Source: Roseivirga sp. UBA6052
GTDB taxonomy: Bacteria > Bacteroidota > Bacteroidia > Cytophagales > Cyclobacteriaceae
Assembly: GCA_002427755.1 (NCBI GenBank)
Contig: DIYO01000004.1
Location: 248,001 to 312,000 of the forward strand
Length of the DNA: 64,000 bases
Direction: 5' to 3'
Of this stretch, positions 27,487 through 37,167 are shown one piece after another. The position numbers and the translations under genes are program-made. The notes beneath the pieces were generated by a model that saw nothing but the letters and a program-made list of their open reading frames with translations, did no database searches and was not told the origin of the DNA. Position 1 is the first letter of the stretch; every line of letters starts with the position of its first letter.

Positions 27487-28875
27487 ATGAAAACAAAACA
27501 ACATACAATAAAGGAACCGGTAACGGTATCTGGTGTCGGCCTTCACACAGGTGTTACGGCTAACATGACTTTTACACCAGCCCCTGCTAACCATGGTATT
27601 AAGTTCCAAAGAACTGATTTACCAGATGAACCAATTGTTGATGCAGATGTAGACTATGTTGTAGACCTTTCTAGAGGAACAACCATAGAACACAATGGTG
27701 CGCGTGTTAACACAGTGGAACACACTTTGGCTGCTCTAGTTGGGCTTGAAATTGATAATGTACTTATAAAAATAGATGGACCAGAACCACCAATATTGGA
27801 TGGGAGTTCCAGTATGTTTATTGATGCGATCGAGCAAGTAGGTACAGAGGAGCAAAATGCTTTGAGAAACTTCTTAGAAGTAAATGAAAGCATTATGTAT
27901 CGAGATAAAGACAGAGATGTAGAAATAGCTGCCTTACCTCTTGATGATTTTAGAGTAACCGTAATGGTAGACTATAACTCCCCTGTATTAGGTAGTCAGC
28001 ATGCTTCTCTAAATGACATTAGCGACTTTAAAAGAGAAATTGCTTCAAGCCGTACCTTTTGCTTTTTACATGAGCTAGAGATGCTTCATAAAAATGGCCT
28101 TGTTAAAGGTGGAGACCTGAACAATGCTATCGTTGTAGTTGACCGAGTAGTAAAGGATGAAGAACTAGAATCTTTAGCTAGTTTATTCGGTAAGCCTAAG
28201 GTTGAGGTTAAGAAGGAAGGCATACTCAATAATATTGAGCTAAGACATAGAAACGAACCTGCTAGACACAAGCTCCTTGACGTTGTAGGCGATTTAGCAT
28301 TGGTAGGTAGACCTATTAAAGGACAAATATTAGCGGCTAGACCAGGACATGCTGCCAACGTAGCGTTTGCTAAAAAATTGAAAAAAGCCATGTTGGCTAA
28401 TAAGTCAACCGCTCCACAATACGATCCTAATCTGGCTCCAGTAATGGACATAAACCAGATTACTCAAATTCTACCTCACAGATATCCATTCTTACTGATT
28501 GATAAAATCATTCATCTAGACGATACCACTGTGGCAGGAATTAAGAACGTTACCATGAACGAACCGTTTTTTACTGGGCACTTCCCAGGGAATCCCGTTA
28601 TGCCTGGTGTTCTACAGGTAGAAGCTATGGCTCAAATTGGTGGAATTTTGGTATTAAATACGGTTCCCGACCCTGAGAACTATACACCATACTTCTTAGG
28701 AATAGACAAATGTAAATTCAGAAAAATGGTTATTCCGGGAGATACCATTAAGTTTAAGTGTGAGCTAACCGCTCCAATTAAGAGAGGAATAGCGCAAATG
28801 AGTGGATATGCCTATGTAGGAAACACCTTGGTTTGCGAAGCCTCAATGACAGCAAGAATAGTTAGAAATCCATGA
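27487..28875 (+). CDS. lpxC/fabZ: Bifunctional LpxC deacetylase / FabZ dehydratase
   Basis: Residues 1-305 are LpxC, the zinc deacetylase that commits UDP-3-O-acyl-GlcNAc to lipid A: His79 in TVEHT, and the [12 protein letters not shown] and GHAAN segments provide the other zinc and catalytic residues. Residues 315-462 are FabZ, the hotdog-fold 3-hydroxyacyl-ACP dehydratase: [11 protein letters not shown] with the catalytic His, [19 protein letters not shown] with the catalytic Glu. The fusion is a known trait of Bacteroidota and some chlamydia-related groups. It places the competing lipid A and fatty acid enzymes in one chain. It overlaps lpxA by 4 bases. Confidence 0.96.
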   Translation: MKTKQHTIKEPVTVSGVGLHTGVTANMTFTPAPANHGIKFQRTDLPDEPIVDADVDYVVDLSRGTTIEHNGARVNTVEHTLAALVGLEIDNVLIKIDGPEPPILDGSSSMFIDAIEQVGTEEQNALRNFLEVNESIMYRDKDRDVEIAALPLDDFRVTVMVDYNSPVLGSQHASLNDISDFKREIASSRTFCFLHELEMLHKNGLVKGGDLNNAIVVVDRVVKDEELESLASLFGKPKVEVKKEGILNNIELRHRNEPARHKLLDVVGDLALVGRPIKGQILAARPGHAANVAFAKKLKKAMLANKSTAPQYDPNLAPVMDINQITQILPHRYPFLLIDKIIHLDDTTVAGIKNVTMNEPFFTGHFPGNPVMPGVLQVEAMAQIGGILVLNTVPDPENYTPYFLGIDKCKFRKMVIPGDTIKFKCELTAPIKRGIAQMSGYAYVGNTLVCEASMTARIVRNP

Positions 28876-29654
28876 ACCAACCACTAGCCTATATACATCC
28901 TGAAGCTAAGATTGCAAGAAATGCTGTAATCGAACCTTTTGCTACAATTAGTAAAAATGTAGTTATAGGAGAAGGCTGCTGGATTGGATCGAATGTTACC
29001 ATAATGGAGGGTGCCCGAATCGGAAAGAATGTTAAAATCTTCCCGGGTGCCGTAATCTCCGCAGTTCCCCAAGATTTAAAATTTGGTGGGGAAGACACAA
29101 CCTTAGAAATTGGTGACGATACCGTAATAAGAGAATGTGTAACGCTCAACAGAGGAACACATGCCACGAATACCACAAGAATCGGTAAGAATTGCCTGAT
29201 TATGGCCTATACACACGTTGCCCATGATTGCTTCGTTGGAGACAATTGCATTTTAGTAAATGCTGTACAATTAGCAGGACACGTTACTATAGATGACTGG
29301 GCTATTGTAGGGGGTGCAGCTGCGGTTCATCAATTCGTAAATATTGGATCACACTGCATGGTATCGGGCGGATCTCTTGTGAGAAAGGATGTACCTCCTT
29401 ATACAAAAGCAGGACGTGAGCCATTGAGTTATGCGGGAATCAATTCCATAGGATTAAGAAGAAGAGGTTTCAGCAATGAAAAGATTGCAGAGATTCAAGA
29501 GATATACAGATATGTATTCTTAAGAGGATTGAATAACACTAAAGCGCTTGATCTTATTGAATTAGAAATGACCCCTTCTCGAGAGAGAGATATCATCATT
29601 AACTTCTTCAGAAAATCTGACAGAGGTATCATGAAAGGATATAGCGCAAAGTAA
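28872..29654 (+). CDS. lpxA: UDP-GlcNAc 3-O-acyltransferase LpxA
   Basis: The 260-residue protein is a left-handed beta-helix acyltransferase with hexapeptide repeats (IGEGCWIGSNVTIMEGARIG) and a helical C-terminal bundle. The catalytic His is in YTHVAHDCFVG. The VRKDVPPYTKAGREP segment before the bundle is the LpxA hallmark. It performs the first step in lipid A synthesis, transferring a 3-hydroxyacyl group to UDP-GlcNAc, and works as a trimer in the cytoplasm. It overlaps lpxC/fabZ by 4 bases. Confidence 0.96.
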   Translation: MNQPLAYIHPEAKIARNAVIEPFATISKNVVIGEGCWIGSNVTIMEGARIGKNVKIFPGAVISAVPQDLKFGGEDTTLEIGDDTVIRECVTLNRGTHATNTTRIGKNCLIMAYTHVAHDCFVGDNCILVNAVQLAGHVTIDDWAIVGGAAAVHQFVNIGSHCMVSGGSLVRKDVPPYTKAGREPLSYAGINSIGLRRRGFSNEKIAEIQEIYRYVFLRGLNNTKALDLIELEMTPSRERDIIINFFRKSDRGIMKGYSAK

Positions 29655-29656
29655 GA

Positions 29657-30286
29657 ATGGAAATTGAGGCAACAGGACTTGGAAAAAAATTCCAAAAGAA
29701 CTGGATATTTAGAGACCTCAATTACCAATTCAATGCTTCAAACTCATATGCTGTTACAGGGCATAACGGCAGTGGTAAATCCACATTTCTTCAAGTTCTC
29801 ATAGGATTTGTTCCACCTAATGAAGGGCAAACAATTTTTAAGTTGAATGGAGAAATCTTACCAACGGAAAAACTGGTTGAGCATTTTGACATTGTAACTC
29901 CCTATTTAGAGTTAGTAGAAGAATTTACACTTGAGGAATTTCTCAAGTTCCACTTCAAGTTTAAGTCTCTCAAAGATCAAATCAGCATCGATTCTTTTAT
30001 TGAGAAAATCTATCTTGAAAAAGATCGAGATAAAGAAATAAAGTTCTTTTCGTCAGGTATGAAACAGCGGCTGAAATTAGGCCTAGGATTCTTTTCAAAT
30101 TCTGAACTACTTTTGCTAGATGAGCCTACAACCAACCTAGATGAAAAAGGCACTGAGTGGTACTTAGAAAACGTTAAAGACGTTATTCAAAACAAATTGG
30201 TTCTAATAAGCTCAAACCAAAAGCATGAGTATGAGTTCTGCAATGAAGTAATTCATATTCCAGATTTCAAACGAAGTAATAGTTAA
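29657..30286 (+). CDS. ABC transporter ATPase subunit in the lpx run
   Basis: The 209-residue ATPase has Walker A GHNGSGKST, a degenerate signature FSSGMKQRLKLGLG and Walker B LLLLDEPTTNLDEKG. It begins 2 bases after the lpxA stop, so it is the last gene of the lpx operon. It is short for an ABC ATPase and no permease is adjacent. Similar small ATPases follow lpxA in relatives, which suggests a link with the envelope, but its membrane partner is unknown; heterodimeric ABC-2 type or CcmA-like exporters are possible. Confidence 0.85.
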   Translation: MEIEATGLGKKFQKNWIFRDLNYQFNASNSYAVTGHNGSGKSTFLQVLIGFVPPNEGQTIFKLNGEILPTEKLVEHFDIVTPYLELVEEFTLEEFLKFHFKFKSLKDQISIDSFIEKIYLEKDRDKEIKFFSSGMKQRLKLGLGFFSNSELLLLDEPTTNLDEKGTEWYLENVKDVIQNKLVLISSNQKHEYEFCNEVIHIPDFKRSNS

Positions 30287-30327
30287 GAAATCGATTTATA
30301 GCTATACTTACATTATAAGATTCTAAC

Positions 30328-30804
30328 ATGACTCGAAATAAGATATTCAACTTCTGCATAGCGGTTCTAATGGTAGCAATTGTTTCTTCTTGCGGTGGCG
30401 GAGGGGGAGATGATACACCTGATTTAACCCCTGAAGAGCAGAGGATTTTAGATTTAGCCGGATCAACCGGCACTACTTGGGTAGCTACTTCAGTGACATT
30501 CGAAGATGCTCCTGCAGTAGGTTTTGATAACTTTTCAATCACTTTAAGAGGAAGTGCAACTTCTCAAACGTACACCTCAAACTCTGGAGACCCGGTATTT
30601 AGAGCAAGTGGTTCTTGGGCATTCAATAACAATAATATCAGCCAGTTGATCTTCGACAGTAACAACAATAACATCTTTCAAATAAGTAATTTGAACACAG
30701 CAAGTACTCCTGCAACTGTAGTGCTTACAGTAAACTTCACTTCTAGTGGAGGAGTAGCTTTCGGAACCGATGGCGTTTATGTATTCAATCTGCAAGCGCA
30801 GTAA
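30328..30804 (+). CDS. Lipoprotein with glycine spacer, unknown function
   Basis: A signal peptide ends in a lipobox at Cys22 (AIVSSC), followed by GGGGG-DD, a typical surface-sorting spacer for Bacteroidota lipoproteins. The remaining 130 residues are beta-rich (FSITLRGSATSQTYTS, WAFNNNNISQLIFDS), like a small beta-sandwich. I recognise no catalytic motif. The gene is single, with its own hairpin terminator directly downstream. It is probably exposed on the outer membrane. Confidence 0.75.
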   Translation: MTRNKIFNFCIAVLMVAIVSSCGGGGGDDTPDLTPEEQRILDLAGSTGTTWVATSVTFEDAPAVGFDNFSITLRGSATSQTYTSNSGDPVFRASGSWAFNNNNISQLIFDSNNNNIFQISNLNTASTPATVVLTVNFTSSGGVAFGTDGVYVFNLQAQ

Positions 30805-30821
30805 GAAAAAAGAATTCACAG

Positions 30822-30855
30822 AAAAGGCTTCTTAGTTATCTAAGAGGCCTTTTTT
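30822..30855. terminator. Bidirectional terminator between lipoprotein gene and mutS2
   Basis: AAAAGGCTTCTTAG (30822-30835) pairs with CTAAGAGGCCTTTT (30840-30853), one G-U pair, across the loop TTAT, followed by T residues on the plus strand and a T tract on the minus strand. It ends on the stop codon of mutS2, so it can serve both convergent genes. Confidence 0.8.
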
Positions 30856-33220
30856 ATTTCATACTTACCAGTGTAACCCCTGCTCCTCCTCTATCAGCAT
30901 GTTCATCTTTAAATGACTTTACAGTCTTAGAACTACTTAAGAAGTCTCTGGTAATCTGACGTAAAACGCCATTACCTTTCCCGTGTAAGATGATTAGTTC
31001 TTTCTCTTCAAGTAGTACAGCCTCGTCTAACCAATGGTCTAAAATTGGAATTACTTCTTCGGCTCTCTTACCCCGAAGATCAAGCTTGAAATTAAAACCA
31101 GCCTTCTTCTCCGTGTAATCATAAGCTTTCTTAGAAACTCCCTGACCCTGATTTTTATAGTCTTTTCGAGTGACTTTTTGTAAACGATTCAGCTTAACGA
31201 ACGATGTTAAAGCACCAATCTGCAGTTCAGCATCTTTTCCTTTTAAAGATACCACTTGACCGACCGTTTCATTACCGTCTACCTGTACGTAATCCCCTAA
31301 TGCAATCGGCTCATTTTTAAGTACTGCCTTTTCAGCTTTTACAGTGTTTTGCTTTTTAAGTCGCTCAAGCTTTTCTCTTTCTTTTTTTACAGTCTCTTTC
31401 TCAGCTTGCTTCTCTTTGATATTGCGAATGGTATTCTCTACCGACTTATTAGCCTGCTCCAGAATGCCTTTGGCCTTCTGCTTAGCCTCGTTTAGAATTT
31501 TCTTTTCCTGAGACTTAATATGAGCTTTCAATCCCTCATATTGTTCTGTAAGCTCATTGAGTTCTTCTTCTCTTTTCTTAATACGTTTTTCAGCCGCATC
31601 TATTTCTATTTTCTGAGACTGAATTTGTCCAAGCATCTGATCGAAAGTCACCTGCTTGATTCCAATCTTGTCTTTTGCGCTTTCTAATGTAGATTTTGGA
31701 AGGCCAATCTTGGTTGCAATTTCAATGGCAAAAGAACTTCCTGGTTGACCGATCTCAAGCGTATACAAGGGTTGAAGCTCCTTCAAGTCATATTTCATGG
31801 CACCATTCAGAAGGCCATCATTTTTGTCTGCGTATTCCTTTAGATTACTGTAGTGTGTAGTAATAACACCTACTCCTTTCGATGATGTCAACTCCATTAA
31901 AATCGCTTCGGCTATGGCACCACCATATTGTGGTTCAGTACCGGTACCAAACTCATCTATTAAGAACAGACTCTTCTTATTGACATGGCCGAGTAGATTC
32001 TTCATGTTCAACAAGTGTGAGCTGTAGGTACTAAGATCATTCTCAATACTTTGTTCATCACCAATATCGATAAATAGATCGTTGAAGACACCAAACTCAG
32101 ATTCCTCACCCGCTGAAACCAAAAGACCACATTGGAACATATACTGAAGAAGCCCTACCGTTTTCAAACAAACAGATTTCCCTCCGGCATTGGGCCCAGA
32201 TATAATTAGAATCCTGTCTGGGTTTCTCAATTTAATATCTAGTGGTACTACCTCTTTCTTGAGTTCTTTATGTCTAATCAAAAGAAGTGGATGCTTGGCT
32301 TTGAACCACATGAATCCCTTTTGACTCGACCACTTTGGTTTTGTGGCTTCAAGCTCAATAGCTAGTCTAGATTTTGCCCTAATGAAATCAATCTCTCCTA
32401 AGAAGGTCATAATCCCCTTGAGAGACTCTATCTCATAACGGACTGAATCTGTTAATTCCGTTAATATTCTAGATACTTCGCGGTGTTCGGCATATTCCAG
32501 TTCCTGAACCTCATTATTGATCTCAAAAACCTCAGTAGGTTCTAAGTATATAGTCTGACCCGTTGCAGACTCTCCATGAATTAGACCCTTGATTCTTCGT
32601 TTATGCTCGGCAAAAACTGGAATAACCATTCTACCATTTCTAATCGTAATGGATAGATCGTCTGGCGTAAATCCTTCGTTCTTGGCTCTTTTAATGATGC
32701 TATCTAAAGTCTTTCTCAGTCGTTGTCTCTCATGTGCGATACCTTTTCTAATCTCATAAAGACGATCACTCGCGTTATCTTTTAGCTTTCCTCTTTCGTC
32801 AAATACACGATCTAAAGACCACAACAAATCCTCATTAAAATATACAGGATGAGTAAGAGCAGTTAGTTCAGGATATAACGCTCTGTTCTCTCCAAAGAAA
32901 TCAAGACATCGATTGAGCGTCTTTAAAACCAAGATCAGATCAAAAAACTCTTCTTCGGTTAAGAAAGTATTCTCTATGGCCGCCTTCTTTAAATAAGGAC
33001 TTATGTCAATGTAATTTGAATTAGGAAACAAAGCCCCACTCTCAATAATACCCTTAAACTCAAAGGTTTGATTCAGGGCAATATCGATTACCTCTTTATT
33101 CGTTTCAAATTTGACGTGTGCAATTAAGGCTTGCCCCAAACTGCTTTCACAGTGTTCAGCGAGCTTTTCCCTAATCTTATCAAAACCGAGTTTTTGTTCT
33201 AAATTATTTGGATATAACAT
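30854..33220 (-). CDS. mutS2: Endonuclease MutS2
   Basis: The 788-residue protein lacks the mismatch-recognition domains of MutS. It shows the lever/clamp helices, the ATPase P-loop SGPNAGGKSV near residue 343, Walker B LIDEFGTGTEP and a long coiled coil (540-640). The C-terminal Smr nuclease domain carries LDLRGKRAEEVIPILDHW and HGKGNGVLR. MutS2 suppresses recombination and, in Bacillus, acts on collided ribosomes through its Smr domain. The start overlaps the DUF4296 lipoprotein gene by 17 bases, so the lipoprotein is upstream in the same transcript. Confidence 0.95.
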   Translation of the reverse strand: MLYPNNLEQKLGFDKIREKLAEHCESSLGQALIAHVKFETNKEVIDIALNQTFEFKGIIESGALFPNSNYIDISPYLKKAAIENTFLTEEEFFDLILVLKTLNRCLDFFGENRALYPELTALTHPVYFNEDLLWSLDRVFDERGKLKDNASDRLYEIRKGIAHERQRLRKTLDSIIKRAKNEGFTPDDLSITIRNGRMVIPVFAEHKRRIKGLIHGESATGQTIYLEPTEVFEINNEVQELEYAEHREVSRILTELTDSVRYEIESLKGIMTFLGEIDFIRAKSRLAIELEATKPKWSSQKGFMWFKAKHPLLLIRHKELKKEVVPLDIKLRNPDRILIISGPNAGGKSVCLKTVGLLQYMFQCGLLVSAGEESEFGVFNDLFIDIGDEQSIENDLSTYSSHLLNMKNLLGHVNKKSLFLIDEFGTGTEPQYGGAIAEAILMELTSSKGVGVITTHYSNLKEYADKNDGLLNGAMKYDLKELQPLYTLEIGQPGSSFAIEIATKIGLPKSTLESAKDKIGIKQVTFDQMLGQIQSQKIEIDAAEKRIKKREEELNELTEQYEGLKAHIKSQEKKILNEAKQKAKGILEQANKSVENTIRNIKEKQAEKETVKKEREKLERLKKQNTVKAEKAVLKNEPIALGDYVQVDGNETVGQVVSLKGKDAELQIGALTSFVKLNRLQKVTRKDYKNQGQGVSKKAYDYTEKKAGFNFKLDLRGKRAEEVIPILDHWLDEAVLLEEKELIILHGKGNGVLRQITRDFLSSSKTVKSFKDEHADRGGAGVTLVSMK

Positions 33221-33575
33221 TCTTCATTCCAGATCCAGGCTTGGACAATCTCTGAGACCTCAACTTTAAACTATCAATTACCGCACTTGTTATGTCTAAA
33301 AAATCGTCTGGGTGTTGCACGTAATAGTCATAGCTTTTAGTGTAAGAGGCAGTATCTAATTCTAAATTTTTAAACAGCCTCTTTTCTAAAAAATAGTAAA
33401 GCACTTGAGCTGAGTCATTGTTGATATTGAGTGAAGCTACTTGACCTTCTATAACTCTTATCTCGATTAGTGCATGTACCATCTCCTCCTTAGACATGAT
33501 GTCTTTCGGAATTTCATCACCGCTATTACAAGAGATAGCAAGCAGTAATACCGTCAATAGAAAAAGCTTTTTCAC
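33204..33575 (-). CDS. DUF4296 family lipoprotein
   Basis: The 123-residue product has a signal peptide with lipobox Cys16 (LLAISC) and a helical domain with MVHALIEIRVIEGQV, FLEKRLFKNLEL and YYVQHPDDFLDITS, the conserved features of DUF4296, a Bacteroidota family. It is predicted to be attached to the outer or inner membrane on the periplasmic side. It lies immediately upstream of mutS2 with a 17-base overlap. Function is unknown. Confidence 0.82.
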   Translation of the reverse strand: MKKLFLLTVLLLAISCNSGDEIPKDIMSKEEMVHALIEIRVIEGQVASLNINNDSAQVLYYFLEKRLFKNLELDTASYTKSYDYYVQHPDDFLDITSAVIDSLKLRSQRLSKPGSGMKNVISK

Positions 33576-33720
33576 TAGGAGTCTCCTGAATTAATTTCAA
33601 CAACTATTAAAAGGTGAGACAAAAGTACTGCAAAGGCCTTGCCAAGCCTAGTAATTAACTAAAATTAAGAGCAACAAAACTTCCCAAATATAGATTAAAC
33701 CCTATTTTTGAGCCTTCATT

Positions 33721-34599
33721 ATGGAGCATATCATTTCCAAACTTCGGAAGTACGAAATCCAAATCAGAAAAGCCATTAACTCTAGAATGCAAGGAGACTT
33801 CCATTCTATCTTTAAAGGCTCAGGTTTGGAGTTTGATGGCGTACGCGAATATCAATACGGAGATGATACAAGAACCATAGACTGGAACGTATCAGCTAAA
33901 GGTCATGGCACCTTTGTAAAGACATTTAAAGAAGAGAAAGAACAAACCGTTTTCTTCTTATTAGATGTCAGTGCATCTCAAGAAATAGGTACACCAGGTG
34001 CTCAAAAAGTAGATGTTGGTAAAGAGATTACAGGGGTGCTCACTTTGTCTGCCATTAAGCAGCAAAACCGCGTTGGACTTTTGACTTTTAGTGATCAGAA
34101 AGAGAAGTATGTAAAATCAGGCAAAGGGGTTAAACATGGCTATGCCATTATTCATGAATTGTATAATCATGTACCTGCTTCAACGCGAACTAATATCGAT
34201 AACGCGATCAAAAGAACGTTAGAGATTATTCATAAGAAAAGCGTTGTCCTGCTCATTTCAGATTTTATTGACACAGGCTATGAGCAAAACTTAAGGTTGC
34301 TGGCTAGAAGACATGATTTGGTTGTCATTCATTTGAAAGATGATAGAGAAACACAATTGCCAAACTTAGGCATTGTGCCAGTCTACGATAATGAAAGTCG
34401 TAAGACCATTTGGGTGAATACCTCTTCCAAAGACTTTAGAAATAAACTAGAAAAAACTTACACTTCGAATAAAGGAGAATTAGAGAAGTTCTGTAGAAAG
34501 AATCAGATCAACTATCTGGAGATTAACACCAAAGACAACTATGTTCCACAACTGATCAAGCTATTTAAGATCAGAAATAAAACAACAAAGCGTGATTAA
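33721..34599 (+). CDS. DUF58 domain protein (Bat cluster)
   Basis: The 292-residue protein has the conserved DUF58 core GDFHSIFKGSGLEFDGVREY followed by DDTRTIDWNVSA, then a degenerate VWA-like fold with FFLLDVSAS (MIDAS-type DxSxS) and LLISDFIDTGYE. DUF58 proteins partner MoxR AAA+ ATPases and VWA proteins in envelope stress and metal-insertion roles. The gene heads a three-gene run with 8-base overlaps. TATTTTTG at 33703-33710 is a possible -7 element, giving a very short leader. The usual moxR gene is not adjacent. Confidence 0.88.
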   Translation: MEHIISKLRKYEIQIRKAINSRMQGDFHSIFKGSGLEFDGVREYQYGDDTRTIDWNVSAKGHGTFVKTFKEEKEQTVFFLLDVSASQEIGTPGAQKVDVGKEITGVLTLSAIKQQNRVGLLTFSDQKEKYVKSGKGVKHGYAIIHELYNHVPASTRTNIDNAIKRTLEIIHKKSVVLLISDFIDTGYEQNLRLLARRHDLVVIHLKDDRETQLPNLGIVPVYDNESRKTIWVNTSSKDFRNKLEKTYTSNKGELEKFCRKNQINYLEINTKDNYVPQLIKLFKIRNKTTKRD

Positions 34600-35485
34600 G
34601 AAAGTAGTTTTCGGATTAACGTTTTTGCTTTGTTTTGCCTTTGTCTCTTTTGGTCAGGATACAAAGCCAATAGGCTATTTCTTGAAAGACAGCGTAAAGA
34701 TTGGTGAATCGGTCGCATACTCTTTAAGCTATAAAGACAAGCGTAACAGGCCTATCATCTTTCCAGATTCTACGTTTAGTTTTTTTCCTTTCGAACTTTT
34801 AGATAAGGCCTACTTTGACACCAAATCCGATACAATAAACAGTATTGATAGTGCCGTCTATTATTTAGCGACCTTTGAAATTGACACGGTTCAAAGACTC
34901 TCTCTTCCAGTATACATAGATACTGGCGAAGACAGTGTGGAACTCTTGGCATTAACGGATAGCATTATTCTTGACCAAGTAGTTACTCAAATGCCGGATT
35001 CTGTGAATATGGCAGAAACAAAAGCTTTTCAACCTGTCTCTCTTCAATTCAACTATCCTTACTGGATTATTGCCTTAACTGCTCTAGGTATCATCAGCAT
35101 TATTGTGATGGTAATTTGGGGAGGAGAAATTCGGAAGAGAATCAAACTTTATCGTTTAAAGAAGCAGTTAGCCAAATTCCAAGATCAGTTCGATCAGGAG
35201 ATTGAGCGAATCAATCAGAATATCTCGAAACCAGAACTAGAGAAAGTATTAAGGTTTTGGAAAGACTATATGGAACGGCTTGAGAATATTCCATATACCA
35301 AGCTCACCACTAAAGAAATTGTAAGGATTCAGCAAAATTCATCTCTGGAAGAAACGCTGAAATCAATAGATAAAAACATTTACAGCGCAGTTACAGTGAG
35401 TGCCCTGCAGAATGACTTTGAGTTCTTAAAAGATTACTCACTAGACAGATACAATCACGTAACAGAATTGATTAAGAATGCTTGA
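34592..35485 (+). CDS. BatD/DUF4381-like membrane protein
   Basis: The 297-residue protein has a signal peptide (VVFGLTFLLCFAFVSFGQ), a periplasmic beta domain (about 25-150), one transmembrane helix (WIIALTALGIISIIVMVIW) and a cytoplasmic helical part containing YMERLENIPYTKLTTKEI. That phrase resembles the C-terminal region of BatD/DUF4381 proteins in aerotolerance clusters. It starts with GTG at 34592 inside the DUF58 gene (8-base overlap) and overlaps batA by 8 bases. It probably holds the VWA protein complex at the inner membrane. Confidence 0.72.
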   Translation: MIKKVVFGLTFLLCFAFVSFGQDTKPIGYFLKDSVKIGESVAYSLSYKDKRNRPIIFPDSTFSFFPFELLDKAYFDTKSDTINSIDSAVYYLATFEIDTVQRLSLPVYIDTGEDSVELLALTDSIILDQVVTQMPDSVNMAETKAFQPVSLQFNYPYWIIALTALGIISIIVMVIWGGEIRKRIKLYRLKKQLAKFQDQFDQEIERINQNISKPELEKVLRFWKDYMERLENIPYTKLTTKEIVRIQQNSSLEETLKSIDKNIYSAVTVSALQNDFEFLKDYSLDRYNHVTELIKNA

Positions 35486-36527
35486 CCAAACACTCTACAA
35501 ATGGTATTCATTGGAGTGGTTCACTCCTACAGCTTTCAAGTCTTTTGATTGGGAATTCTTTTTTGTGCTGTATCTCATTCCTGTAGTACTACTCTTATTT
35601 CTTCTTAAATGGCTGGTAGGCACAAAGATTAAGCAGAAGCTTCCGGTTGCCTTACCAAAACAAGACATCTCTAAGCATTGGACAAGCTATTTGAGGTTTA
35701 TTCCAAACCTGCTTTTAGCGTTGAGTATTATGCTTGTTTTAATCGCTCTCGCAAGACCTCAAAGAACAAATGAGCAGGTAGAGCAATGGTCTGAAGGAAT
35801 TGATATTGCCTTGGTGATAGATATCTCCGAGTCTATGCAGATTGAGGACTTTAAGCCAAACCGCTTAGAAGCAGCAAAAAGAACTGCCAGAAGCTTTATT
35901 GGAGGTAGAGATCAAGATAGAATTGGACTTGTGATCTTTTCAGGAGACGCCTATTCATTATCCCCATTGACCACTGATTATGAGCTGCTTTACAAGTTTA
36001 TTGATGAGGAAATAGACTTTAATAAAATAGAGAATAGAGGTACAGCTATTGGTAGTGCCATTGCAGTGGGCACAAATCGCATGAGGGAATCAGATGCTGT
36101 TTCAAAAGTTATGATACTCTTATCCGATGGTGACAACACAGCCGGTAATATCGATCCGATAACCGCTGCAGAATTAGCAGCAGCGTACGATATTAAAATC
36201 TATACCATCGGTATTGGTAAAGAAGGTAAAGTACCTTTCGGCAAAGACTTTTTCGGCCGACCTAATTACGTGGAAAACACCTTAGATGAGACTACACTCA
36301 GAGAGATTGCCAAAATTGGTTCGGGAGAATTCTATCGTGTTTCAGATAACCAAGCGCTTGTCAATGTTTTCGATCTGATTGACCAATACGAGAAGGCCGA
36401 AATCAAAGAGACACGTTACAAAAACACAACTGACTTTTACAGCATATACCTGTATTGGTCACTAGTATTCTTTATGCTCTACTTACTTTCTAAAAGCACA
36501 TTCATTAGTAACGTCTTAGAAGACTAG
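35478..36527 (+). CDS. batA: VWA-domain membrane protein BatA
   Basis: The 349-residue protein has two N-terminal helices (residues 28-46 and about 76-92), a von Willebrand factor A domain with intact MIDAS (VIDISESMQ, plus the Thr of NRGTAIGSA and the Asp of LLSDGDN), and a C-terminal transmembrane helix. This is the BatA layout of Bacteroides aerotolerance operons. VWA domains bind protein ligands through a metal ion. No batB, batC or batE follows; the next gene is on the opposite strand and overlaps the stop by 4 bases (CTAG). Confidence 0.88.
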   Translation: MLDQTLYKWYSLEWFTPTAFKSFDWEFFFVLYLIPVVLLLFLLKWLVGTKIKQKLPVALPKQDISKHWTSYLRFIPNLLLALSIMLVLIALARPQRTNEQVEQWSEGIDIALVIDISESMQIEDFKPNRLEAAKRTARSFIGGRDQDRIGLVIFSGDAYSLSPLTTDYELLYKFIDEEIDFNKIENRGTAIGSAIAVGTNRMRESDAVSKVMILLSDGDNTAGNIDPITAAELAAAYDIKIYTIGIGKEGKVPFGKDFFGRPNYVENTLDETTLREIAKIGSGEFYRVSDNQALVNVFDLIDQYEKAEIKETRYKNTTDFYSIYLYWSLVFFMLYLLSKSTFISNVLED

Positions 36528-37120
36528 AATTTAAAAGCTAAACCTAGCCCATTTGCATCCATAGTTACGTTAGAAAGTAATTGTGTAAGCTTGCTATTCT
36601 TTGTTTGTAGCACTGTGAACAGCACTATATCAAAAGCAAGAAGAAAACCTCCTTGTAGGATTAGAGATCGACCATAACCTCTCATAATATCTCTTTTATT
36701 CTCTCTAGTTTTCGCCATCTCTTTTAAAAGAAACCCTCCTGTAATGTAAGCTATATCTAAGCCTGCATTGAAGATGAGTACCTTCCCCATTTGATGAAAT
36801 TCCGAGACCGTTTCGGCCATATTGAGCGAAGCCGGATCTGTAATAATTGAATGTCTAAGTCCTGGAACAGCTAATGCCAGATTCACCACATTCCAAAAGA
36901 TGTTCATGCGATAGAAATGCCCCTGCTCTACAGAACTGGGATTCCTCAAGAGCGCAGCATTTGTACCCATATTTCCTAGAGCCCAGCTACCCAATACAAT
37001 CATTCCAATTTTATTAACCTGAAGTCTTTCAGTATTAAAACTGGTTAGATCATAACCTTGAGACCATGCATCGAAAGTGAATAGGACAACCAACGAAGCA
37101 ATAAATAAGATTTTTTTCAT
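36524..37120 (-). CDS. Conserved membrane protein, unknown
   Basis: The 198-residue protein has a cleavable or anchoring N-terminal hydrophobic stretch (ILFIASLVVLFTFDAWS) and about three further hydrophobic helices (MIVLGSWALGNMGTNAALL; IFWNVVNLALAVPGL; SLILQGGFLLAFDIVLF). I recognise it only as a small multi-pass protein of a kind common in Cytophagales genomes. No catalytic motif is visible. It is convergent with batA and upstream in direction of nothing else; 47 bases separate its start from the end of the LysE gene. Confidence 0.7.
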   Translation of the reverse strand: MKKILFIASLVVLFTFDAWSQGYDLTSFNTERLQVNKIGMIVLGSWALGNMGTNAALLRNPSSVEQGHFYRMNIFWNVVNLALAVPGLRHSIITDPASLNMAETVSEFHQMGKVLIFNAGLDIAYITGGFLLKEMAKTRENKRDIMRGYGRSLILQGGFLLAFDIVLFTVLQTKNSKLTQLLSNVTMDANGLGLAFKF

Positions 37121-37167
37121 AGGACATGCGTTTGCGCATTGTCCTAACTCTCAATAGATAAAAGAGT

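Noticed and set aside
28086..28451. 121-codon minus-strand frame inside lpxC/fabZ
   Set aside because: Shadow of a conserved gene; composition is low-complexity Leu/Ser and has no start context.
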